Below, piece after piece: positions 24,801 through 36,800 of a stretch of DNA of 64,000 bases (its first letter is position 1; each line of letters starts with the position of its first letter). The position numbers were made by a program, and so were the translations under genes. The stretch spans positions 14,668,200 to 14,732,199 of the forward strand of contig CM032807.1 of the NCBI GenBank assembly GCA_019155185.1. Direction: 5' to 3'. The notes beneath the pieces were generated by a model, which was given only the letters and a program-made list of their open reading frames with translations, had not been told where the DNA came from and searched no databases. Origin of the DNA: Beaufortia kweichowensis (Eukaryota; Chordata; Actinopteri; Cypriniformes; Gastromyzontidae).

Positions 24801-27800
24801 GGGTTCTGTCACCTTTAAAAAAAGCAGAGCGTGTGGGAGTGGATCGTGTTCCCCCGACAGCTCTCGCCTGTCACGTTCAACAGCGTTTGAACAGCACCGT
24901 GTATCTTTAGACTGCTGACACAAACACATGACGAGGAGGGAAGCCATTTTGCCACTTTTTTCCTGAGCGATGAAAGGTGGCTGCCGGCAGCAGATAAAAA
25001 GGTGCGAAGGCTGCGGTAGAACCTTAAAGTAGAACGTAACGTGGCTGATGACAGCTCGAGTTGTGAGCACAGACAGCGTGTAAAAGGCACGGAGAGTTCG
25101 CCGTTTGGAGTGGAGACTTGTGTTTATCTGGTGGGAACACTTAACGTTATCACAGCTTTGTCTTTTTTATGTATTCACTTGTTGCTCCTTTATAATAAAA
25201 TTGCATCATAATATTATTGTGGAAAATCAATTTAAAACACCATAACAAACTTCTATATCATCTATTATCATCTAAACTTTTGATTGTAATTAGTGCCGTA
25301 GCTCAATGAATCAAGATACGCAACTGTAACGCTAACCAATAAAACATCCTAGGGCTGTGACGGTGGCAGTTTTTTTTTATGGTAATGGAATAATTAACCG
25401 TGAAGGTGCGGTGGTTGGGAAGATTATACATAAATAAATAACCTACATCTGTCTGTTTCTTAACCTGTTAACTGTCACCGTTCCTCAGGAGGAACACCTA
25501 TGTTATCTTCCATTTCACTTCAATATTTCATAGTTGAATTTTAGTCTAATCATGACAAACTATATAATGGTGGAAAGATATAAGACTCAAGATGAAATAT
25601 TTGACAAATTTTTATAACAATAAACATGAACAAAAAAAGTAATTAAAAAATGTTACTGTAATTTATAAAAAACCCTAAAATAAATTTTAAAAAAAATTCT
25701 TATGTCTAAAAAATTAAATCATTTTCATGTGACATGTAGCCTAAACAGTGTTAACTACAACATGTAAAACATTAAAGTAAACATCAATACAATAATGGTA
25801 GCCAAAATAACACAAAATAACTAAAATAATATAAGTTCAGTTGCTCTTACATCATATTATGGAAAAATGCTGCATATTACGCCTTAAACATAGAATTTAT
25901 CAAATTTAATCATAAATTGTTTAGGCATAACTTTTAGCCTAAAAGTAGCATTTTCTATTCACATTTTTAAATTCTCTGACAAAAAAACAATATGTTGACA
26001 TTGTCCAGCTTAAGATGTTTCCAATCGCACTAAATACGCATTCACAAGGTGTGCGCAAAGCGCAAATGAACAGATACTTTTAAGCGATCGCTTACGAACA
26101 ACGCACTAAAAACAGCCGCTAAATAATTCAAACAGGTGCTGTTAATACATTTCTTGGAATCTCTGTCACTTTGTATTTTTCTTTGATTTAGCCTACTTTT
26201 TGAATTTGGTGTCTCTTCAGCATCTGTGGCTGTTTGTTGATCTAATGCATACTGACAAATCTCTTAAGAAGCAGTAAAACATCCGGTATTTTTCACATAC
26301 CGTTCTTTTTCATGCAGAGACTGATGTTTGGATACTACATAGGTGATTTTAAAAGAGCAATAATCCTGTTTTCCTTGACCGCTTATAATCTTACAAACAA
26401 CCTGAACGATCAAAACAGAAGCTATTTGTCAGGACCTTTCACAAGAAATCTTCCAACGGCCAATCTCTATGTTAATCTAGAAAAAGTCAAGGAACGAGTC
26501 TTCTATTCCTGAGTTATTTGACAGTTAATCATTTAACTCACAATAACCGACACACACCATCAACACAGACACAATTGGAAATCACAAAACCCCATTTGTG
26601 TGGCACGACATGGTTGTGCATATTGGAAAATCCATAAATAGATGAGCCTATTTGTGGAGCGGGATTAGACAAGCTAGGAGGCTTACATCCATATGTATGA
26701 AGTGATTGAATGCGGTATGTGTGAGTGTGTGCGAGTACTTCTAGTTTGGCGCCAGAGTCTTTTGACAGGAACTGGCAGGCTGAGTCGATCTGAGCCCCTA
26801 CGGCGTGAAGGATGGACTCCTGCTCCGTCTGGACGCCCGTGACCCTCTCACGCAGCTCCATCATGGTATCCTCTGCAGTTTGTCTCCTCTCCTCAGCCTT
26901 CTCCACTAGTTTCACCTACAGCAGACATGAAGAAGACATCTGAAATGCAGTGCAAAGCTGATCCTGTTTATATCAAAACAAATATCGGCCGATATATATC
27001 GGTTTGTCACTAGCTCAAAAATGCAGACTATACATCCTGCTCATGGTGATTTCTTATGCCAGTGTAGCCATGTCAGCCATGATATTAGTTATTACTCAAA
27101 ACATAAAAGTTATTGCATTGGATGCAATTAGTTAACCTTTTGGACATCCACTATTATGTGATATAGCTATTTACATAATGTCAGGGTTACCTTCACGTCC
27201 AGCTCTTTTCTGAGGTTGTGGTATTTACGGAGGAACTGGGCGTGACTTTCCTCGCTGGTGTTCAGCTGCTCTGTCAGTTTATCACATTCTGTCTTCATCT
27301 TGTCCAGCTTCAGCTGTAAAGCTCTCCTCACTTCATTATCCACTATGGCCTCCGACTGCAAATCAGCACAGAAACATTATCAACACACTTTTTTCTATCT
27401 GTGAAAAAAAGTATGATTTAGTGATTAATTTTTTAAATAATTAAGGATCAAGCCACAACAACTCATAATCAGATTTAAAATCATATATGCAGAGCAAAAT
27501 TAGGGCTGTCAAACGATTAATCATCCAAAATAAAAGTTTGTGTTTACATAATATATGTCTGTGTACTCTGCATATAAAATTTGTATTTATAAACACAAAA
27601 ACACAAATACGTGTATATTTATATATATTTAGGAAATGTTTAAATGTATTTATTATTTATATTTTCCAATAATCTAAATTATATATAAACATTTATTCAT
27701 TTTTATATTTGATGTTTTCTCAAATATATGCATGCATGTATATGTGTTTATAAACACAAAATTAATATGTATAGTACACAGACATATATTATGTAAACAC

Positions 27801-30800
27801 AAACTTTTATTCTGGATGTGATTAATCACGATTAATCGTTTGACAGGCTTAATTATAAAACACAGTCAAATCTGTGCCTATGGTAACGTCCAGACAGCAT
27901 GCTGCTGACTGCAGATGAACAGGCAAGTACAAGGTGGAAAAAGTTTGGACATTTCAAGAGTGCTTGAATTTAGCAGAACAGCACTTGAAAACCAATTGTC
28001 TGCATTTCACTGCGCTGTTGAAAATCAAGATTTGCATTGCGAATCATTTTGGAGAATGAAGCGTAACTCCTCAAATCAGAATTAATTCACGAGGTTCCTA
28101 CAGATTTCCACCCCCACCCTTTTCTTCCCACAAGCTACATTTCCTTAGCTTGGAGCAAAGAGGAGTAATAGATTACTAGGAGAAAGAAACCCTGTGTAAA
28201 GCATGATCTCAGGTTGCTTTGGGTGTTATCTTAATATCTGATGAGTATTATTCTTTAGAAGCCCTGAACAATACAACAGGTTGATATATTCAAGCCTACA
28301 GGTAGCCTTAGCCACAATGACTTTTCTTAGCTGGGCGTGAAATCTGCCTTTATAGGGCTGCTGTTAAGCAAGAATGGCAAATGTAAGTGCATGTGATGAA
28401 TGTGCAAATGTAAATATTTAAAGAAATAGTTTCAACCTCATGTTGTTCTACAGCAGCATGCATAATTTTCTATCTGTTTTTCCATGGAAAACAAAAGAAG
28501 ACACTTTTCATTTGCTTTCAATTTTAGAGTCATATTGATGTGCCATGGCAGTTTAAAATCTGGAAACAGACATAAAAACTATGTCAGAAAATAATCCCTA
28601 AAATGGTGACGTGGTCTTGTATCATGTAAAAAGAAATTATTTTGCGATAACAACCTGCTTAGCATGCTTACTAGATGGCTACTTTCTACATAATGATTTG
28701 ACAGAAAAATTAATATAAGATATTATAAATACGTTATATTATCATATTAATATAATTATAAATATAATAAATATATAATTATAAACAAAATAAAATATTA
28801 TTATATATAAATAACACATTAAAATCAAAATAAATTAATACATTAATTATAAATAAAAAAACTATATAAAGCTTGATATATAAATATAATACACAAATAA
28901 TAAATAAATAATACAATACATAATAATATATTTAAAAATTATGTAAATATAAAATATTTTGGCTTATCTTTAGTTTAATTTGATCTTGTTCTTCACACAA
29001 GATTATTGCATTACTTCCTACTGATGTTTTTTGTCCACTTTTAGAACTGTTGTTGTAGGGAAGAAAAGCTGTGCAATGATTGTATTTGCTCCTCAGAAAC
29101 AACATAAGGGTGAGTAAAAAATGACTAAACTTTTACTTTAATAATGTACATTAAAGGAACTCAAACCTTAAGATCTCCGACAAGAGCCTCCAGCTCTTCT
29201 CGCTCTCGCTGATATAATCTCATCGTGTCTTGTACGTCTCTGTCCTGTTTGGCTTTGTCCTCTCGCTGAGCCGTTTTGACGTGGATCAGTTCTTTCTGAT
29301 GCGCCTCTTTCTCCACTTCCAACTGTCGCCCCAGAGATGAGATCTCTTCTCGAGCCGCGGCGAGTTGTTTCTCCAGCTCTTTCCTGAAGCTCTCGGCCTC
29401 AGCCAGTTTGCCGGTGAGGTCGGCTCTTGCGGCACTGAGGTTCCTGACCGAGCCTTGAAGATCCAGCTGAGATCGCTGCTCCTCTTCTCTCTTCTGCTCC
29501 ACAAGCTCCACACGCTCCTGTAGCCTGAGGTTCTCCTCTCTCAGACGGGCCTGCAGGGAGATCTGCTTCTGGATCTCCTCTTCCAAACCTCGCGAGGTTT
29601 CCCGAGACTCTCGCAGATCCTGTTCTAAAGCGGTGAGACGTGAACGAGCTTCAGCGAGATCCACGTCACAGCGACGTACGTCTTCCTCACGCTGAGCGAG
29701 ACGTCCGAGGGCATCCGCGAGCTGTCTGCGTGCCGCCTCCGCCTGCTGGTTGACGACGCTTTCTCTCTCTTTAATCTGTAGAGACAGATTAGATCATTGA
29801 CATGTGAAAAACAAAATATAATAATAATGCAGATATACACTAATGCTGGAAAGTTTAGGGTCAACTTCAAAACATTTTGATCTGAAATGTCTGAATGTTT
29901 GAAATTAGTTTTGTTTAAAAAACCAATACGAGTCTGGAATACATGAGAACTTCTTCAATACTGTTTTAAAAGCATCATAATAGCTGCTTTATACAATTGT
30001 TTTTAGACTTTTGCAATTTCTATGAAAAGGATGACTATTTTAAAATGTTAACGTTTAATGAATTATATTTAATTAATAAAAGCACTGTCATATATTGCAT
30101 TTTTCCTCAATAGTGTGCAGCCCTAGTTAAAATTTCACATAGTTCAGATATATTTGGGATTTAAGTAGTGTTTAGTTATCATAATTCACATTTGCATCAT
30201 TCCATTGTTTTTATGTTAATTGTTTCTAAAATAATAATAATAACAACAATAAAAATTTATAAAATCTATAAAATATCTATAAATAGAAAAAGGTGACTCT
30301 AAACTGTTAGATGCTTGTGTACATTGTTTTTATACATTTGTCTCACAATTTTGACAATTTTCTAACAAACAACATTTTAATCATTTGTGTAGCATGTAAA
30401 GCAAACATCCCAATTCCTCATACTTAAAAAGTTACGTTTGAGATGTAACTTCGCTCTTTGTACATTTCTACAATAAACAAAGCCACAAAGAACACCCTGG
30501 CAACCATCACACAATCACGCAGCACATGACATATCAAGAGTTGTGTAATCTTACCCGTTTAGCTTTATCAGTGTCACTTCTGCTCTCATCCTTTACTTCC
30601 TGAAGCTCTCGCTCATGTCTCCTGCACTTGGCCTTCCACTGTCGGATGGCCTCCTGAGCTTTGGTGCGCAGCTCCTCTTGCCGTTTCTCGCTGTCCGTGA
30701 GCTGAGCCTCCAGACGGGCACGTTCCGCCCCGCTGTCCTCTGAACGAGACTGGATCTCCTTCAGCTGGGCCAGCATCCTTAACTGCTGCTGCTCACGCCG

Positions 30801-33800
30801 CTCCAGATCTGCAGAGAGAGTCTGGAAAAAAGAGAAAAACCATTTCCTGTGTCATCAAGATGTCATCAAAAGGAAAGGAAACAGAAGAAACGGATAAAAT
30901 AATTACAGAAAATGAATATGGTGTAGAATGAATAAAACATAGATAAATAGCCAAAGCAGGAGACAAAATGAGAATACACGCAGATATATGCTGGGATATG
31001 CATTCTCAAAAATGGGTGAATGGAAATTATTAACAAACAAAAAACAGAGAACGAACAAAAGTAGACCAAGTAAACAAACTGAAGAGCATAAACGTAATAA
31101 ACACAAAACAGAACAACAACAAAAATGAAAATACTAACCAAAGTAATTATTTAATTGAAGACAGAAAAGAACAAAAAGCTGCAAAATTCCAGATAAATTG
31201 AGAATCACAATATTTTGGTTCAAATATAGATCATGATTCTCCTACAACTCCGAACGACAACTAGAATAATATGTTGTTTGCTAGAGGTTCTGAAAAAATA
31301 TTAATTGCTGCTGTCTGTTAAAAGTTTAAAACAAAAAATCTGTTTTAATTATTCACTAATAAATACTTCACACTAAATGAATCAGTAATCAACAATCCAT
31401 CTCTTGAATGAATGATTCAATGACAAATATTTTTCTTGTCATGGAAAGATGTAATCAAATAATGTATTATTTGAGGCACCAACTTACATTCAAAAAATGA
31501 TTTGCTACAGTAGGCACCATCTAAACTTTTATCACAGTACTTCTGTGTAAAAATGTTTAACAGAGCAATAGCGATATGGTGTGGTTGAAAAGACTTTTTG
31601 TGAAGCTGTTTTGTATCCAATCACGATAAATGCTTTCTTTGCTTCAGCAGCAGCACAGATTTAAGATGATTTTAGTGAAACTTTTAATAGACACACAGGC
31701 GAATCGTTAACATTAATGAGATATCAGATTCGATTTTTACGATTAATTGTGCAGCTCTAGAAAAAACAGATGACAGAATAGAAACATAGAACTGCACATT
31801 ACTTTATGTACTTTTCTTTTCATAGGTTTAAAAGCTAAATGACGTAAAATCGACATTTCCTGCAAAGTCATTTTATAAATCATTATTATTAGCTTACCGT
31901 TTTAAATCAGGTTAAGATAAAGAGACTTTTCTTAACCTGATTCTTTAGGTTTTTTTAGGTAAAGATTTTTTTAGGTACTTTCTCATTTCTAAGCTTTAAC
32001 AATACAGAACAAATTTATGAATATATGGAAGAAAATTACTAAAAGACAGACAAAAAAACACTCCAGCCCTGAGAGATGAGTAATTCTTAACACTTATGAT
32101 CAAACTCCACAAACGTCTTCAAACATTTATTTCATTCAAGAAGAATGCGCTCTCATCTTAAGTGTGGTATTTTTTATTTTGCAAAGTGTTTAGCGGAGGC
32201 CTGGGGCTGTAACACTGCTTTCTCTGTAGTGTCTGAATGGAGTGATCTGTGCTCTGGGACACAAACGGAGTTCCTTTACGCCTCCTCTCTCAGCGCACTT
32301 GAGTGAAACCATTTCGAAAAATGAAAGTTTACCAGAGATGAAATCGAACCTGTTGAGCGCTGCCACAAAACAATATCAAAGGCACGCACCTCGACCCTGA
32401 AAGCGAGCTGATTTTTCTCTCTCTCTCTTCGCTCTGCGGTTCGTCTCAGTTCTTCCACCTCACTGGAGGCTGATTCTGCCGAGCTGCACCCGCAGGTCTT
32501 CAATCTCTCTCTCCAGCTCTGTGCGGTCTAGAGGAAACACGCGCAGATAGAGTGGTAAAACAGTGCACGACCTACAAAACGGCCTGACTTCACCCCCGTG
32601 AAGATATGTTACCGAGGCCTGTGACCCCTCTCTCCTGATGTCCTCCTACGCTCTTCTGCTGAGATTGGAGTAAAGATAACTCCCTCTGCAGGTCGACACG
32701 ATCCCTCTCTGTCCTCAGGAGCTGTGAACGCATGTCATCCATCTGCAGAATGACAACAGAAACTCACGTCTCACATCAGAATTCATAGCTGATATGGGAA
32801 ACTGGGAAAAGTTCACCTGCTGGAGAAGTGTGTCTCGTCCACCTTCTGACTGATCAAGCTGCCTCCTAAGTCTCTCCAACTCCTGCTCCATCTGTACAAT
32901 CAAAGTCAACATACAATCAATCACTTTATGCACATATATACACGTCTCCAAAAAGCACATCTATCCATCATAAAAGTAATCCAAATGACCCCAATGGGTT
33001 AATAATGACCTTTGAATTTTTGGGTAAACCTTTAAAGGAGTAGTTAAAACAACAATGTCGGATGATTTTGAAGCTGAAAATAAGATGGAGTTTTTTGCTT
33101 TATGCATGACCTTTCCAACGTGCGCATCAGGGGGGTAGTATGGTTAAAAAGTATAAAATTAATTGTGTTTTTCAGAAAATAATGGAGTCATGTAGAGCCT
33201 TATAAAGCTGCAAAGAAACAGATCCCCAATTAAATCCATTATATAGAGAAATATCCTGAAATGTTTCCTCATAAACTTTGGATACTACTAAAGAAAAAAA
33301 GACATGCATGTCTTGGATGACATGGGGGTGAATAAATTATCATGAAATTTTAATTTTAACTACTCCTTTTACGGTAAATCACATCAAAAATATTTTCATC
33401 AAAACTGTGCTCTGTTCTTTTAAGATTTCTAACAAAGTCATTGAGTAATCACAGTGCAGGCTGAAAAAGAAAGTGGACGTCTGTGTGAACAACAACTCCA
33501 AAACCTAATCGAAGTCAGGTGTCCTAAATAATGAGATGAGATTGAAAGTGTGGACTGCACAGGTGTCCTTCTGTGTAAAGAGATGCACGCAAAGCCTGGT
33601 TAATGAAAATCTGCCCATCTTAAGAAAGTGTTGACCATGCCTGAATCCCAACAACATTCCTAAGGCCTCCACAAACTAAAATCTTTGTTATGCAAAGACA
33701 ATAAGAAACAAATCCAACGGTATCTATAAAAGTAAAAGGGCACTGCACCCCAAAACCAAAAGTTACAGGCTGCTATGCCGCCTCAGAACCTTGATGCTTT

Positions 33801-36800
33801 ACAATCAATAAATAATAAATTCTTTACGGGACTTTACAGGAAAATGTCGGGGCAGTGGTCCATGACCTCAAGCCCAAGCTGAAGTTAGGTGATGCAACGA
33901 CCCAAAGCACACAAGCAGACCAACTAAAGAGTAACTGAAAAGATTTCTGACCTTAACTCAACTGAGATGCTGGGGTATGACCCATTGAGGGCTGTGCGAT
34001 CAAGACAACCCAGAAATATTGATGAACTAATGAAACAGATTTGTAGAGAGGAATGGTCAAAATTCATCCTCAATGTAGTGCATTGTTACAAGCAGCTACA
34101 GTACATTAAGGGACCAATGAGATTTCAATAAATGGAAATGCATTACAATTGTGAAACAACATACTTTGTAGGATTTCTGTGAATTAAAATGCACAGACAA
34201 CAAGCAATAATAGCCAACAAATGAAGAAGAGATGAATCTTCAAAGAACACATGGATTTGATGTGGAATGTGACAATTATGAAAACAGCACTTTACCTGAC
34301 TATGAAAAATAAAAACTTTACAGACCTCTCCTCACATGAATATTTAAAACGCCAAATATTAACATCTGAGCTAACAGTATGATGAAAACCTTGATGAGGT
34401 TGACATTTGCATGAAATTGCCCGTCTGTCACTTTCTGTGTATATGTATAGAACTAAACTTGCTAAAGCTCCATCATACATTCATCATTTAAGTAATCCTA
34501 ACAACTCCAGTGGGTAATAAATGTCTTCTGTGAGTAAAAAAAAAATTAATATTTTGAGCTTATTGGAGCATCTCATGATGAAATATCATCAAAATTAATC
34601 ACAAGACATTTGAATTTAGCGCTCTTATGGGTTTCAGTTTCTCTAAATAAGCTCAAAATATTACTTGTTGTCTCTCATATATCATTTTACTTCAGAAGAC
34701 TTCATTATTGGAGTTATTTGGATTGCTTTTATGATGGATGGATGTGCTTTTTAGCGATTCAATAAGTTGGGACCTTCATTCAAGTTTCAATTTAAGTTTA
34801 TTTCTATACCGCTTTTCACAAATTGCATTGTTGCCAAGCAGCTTTACAGAAAACATCTTGCAGAATAAACATACAACTTTATTTATCCATAATTGTGACT
34901 TTAAAAAGATTTTTCAGTGAAGTGCAATCAATGCAGAAAATCAAGCAATCAGGTTAACAAACCTTGTTGTGCAACCGTACAAGCAGTGAACCAGACAGAA
35001 ATACATGAAAATGCCTCCCAGAGTGTGCTACAAAATTTAAATGATTGTTTAGTTTCCAACTTGCAGACCACTTTAAGCGGTAATCACTGCTTACATAAGC
35101 CTAGCTGAATAGCTTATGAGGCACTGAGGTTAATAATATATTTATGCCATTTGCACACACGCCGAGTCGATATCAAAGACGCACGCACCTTGCTTTTCTC
35201 GTTCTCTGATCTCTGCTGTCTATTTCTGAAGGTCTCATCAGCCTCCGGGGGCTGGCCGTCATGTCTTCTCAAAGCCTTTGAGGACATAGAGTCAAGTTGA
35301 CAAGAAAAAAAAGATTAGCAGCCTTTCTGTTAACCATCCATACTCCACTAACTAGAACTGCGGTAGATGGATGGATGGATGGATGGATGGATGGATGGCT
35401 TTATTTGATCCCTGAGAGGAAACTTGTCATTTTAGTTTAATTTTGTCTTTGTACTTGTGTCTAGTATTTGCAGTGACATTCGCTGCATGTTTACAAATGT
35501 ACTGGTGTTTTCATAATCATCACTCAAGGTTTAGCTTTAGTACTTATGTTTTATACATCATCATACTCACACACTTGGTAAATTGCTTTGGTAAAAAAAG
35601 TGTCTGAAAAAATATAGATTAGAGACTTTTTAATATTATTAAACTTATTATTATAAATATAAAATTATTATTATAAATAAGTTGTAGTAGTACTTTAATC
35701 TGTTGCAGAAAAATATTGGAATATAATATTTAAGTTTGAGACAGAGTCCAAAAAACCCAATGGGTTACAACACTCCCTGGGCTCCACAGAGTTATTGCAC
35801 ATGATGAAGATGTTATACACAAAAAACATGTAGCATGAATTTAACAAACAGTGGGAGACATGCAAAGTTATACTGGATTAAACTTAATTCAGACATAAAA
35901 GGAAAAACTCTTTTTCAATAGTAACTGATGTGTATTGTGTGCCACATGCCTTCATTTAATGTGAAAAGCCAGCATGCACAGAGCACGAAATTAAATGTTA
36001 AATGTTTTTTTTGTAAGAAACAGCTGGAGTGTGCAAGTTATTTATCCTCAGAGTGACAAACTTTATAGTGCATAATTATAGAACAGTGTTAAATAAGAAA
36101 CATGTAAGGTTAAACACTAAAGGTGCCATTTAATAATCCAGAATACAACTGATGCCATACATTATGATTGATTTCAAATTTAACCATTAAGCCAATATTT
36201 TATCTTCCTATATCTAAATGTAAACTGCTTTTTCATGAAAAATATATCTATTCACTGCTTTAATGACAGATTAGATCTTATGGGTTTGTAAAAGACCGGG
36301 ACAACAGATCTTTGATGACTGTTTGTTTTACCATCCTAATTTGCTCATCTTGTTTATTTCTTGTAATTTTGCAACAAATGCGTTATTTGTCTAGGCCTGA
36401 GGCACGCTGCCTTTTTATTAGCAACCTGCATCATGGAGAGATAATAATAAAAGCTTCATTCATCACATCAGTCCTCTACCCCATAACATATGGAGCAGTG
36501 TTGTTAATGGACGTCATATACAGGAAGATACTGCCCTCTGCTGGTAAGAGCAAAACATAATTTTGCAAGTTCCAACACTAATTTCCCACCATTATTAGTC
36601 TTCATTAAATCATTTTGGTATTTTAGCCTATAATGGGAGATTTACACTCTGAATTACCCAATAGTCTTCAGTGACGTGTAAATGTAGGTGGGTAAATATT
36701 GATGTATTGATGTTAAATATCGATATTGATGTTAAAAATTTCTCATTTTAATAAATGCCCTTTTGGACTAGGGAAGAAGTTTAAAGTTCAGAAAGCTGGA

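Noticed and set aside
24657..25070. 137-codon minus-strand ORF
   Set aside because: Lies in a CpG-rich intronic segment with open frames on several strands. No homology recognised and no splice sites.
33886..34100. Possible functional transposase gene
   Set aside because: Only a broken 3' remnant. No intact frame or element ends.
35366..35398. Short tandem array considered as CRISPR
   Set aside because: Simple tetranucleotide repeat without spacers, in a vertebrate genome.
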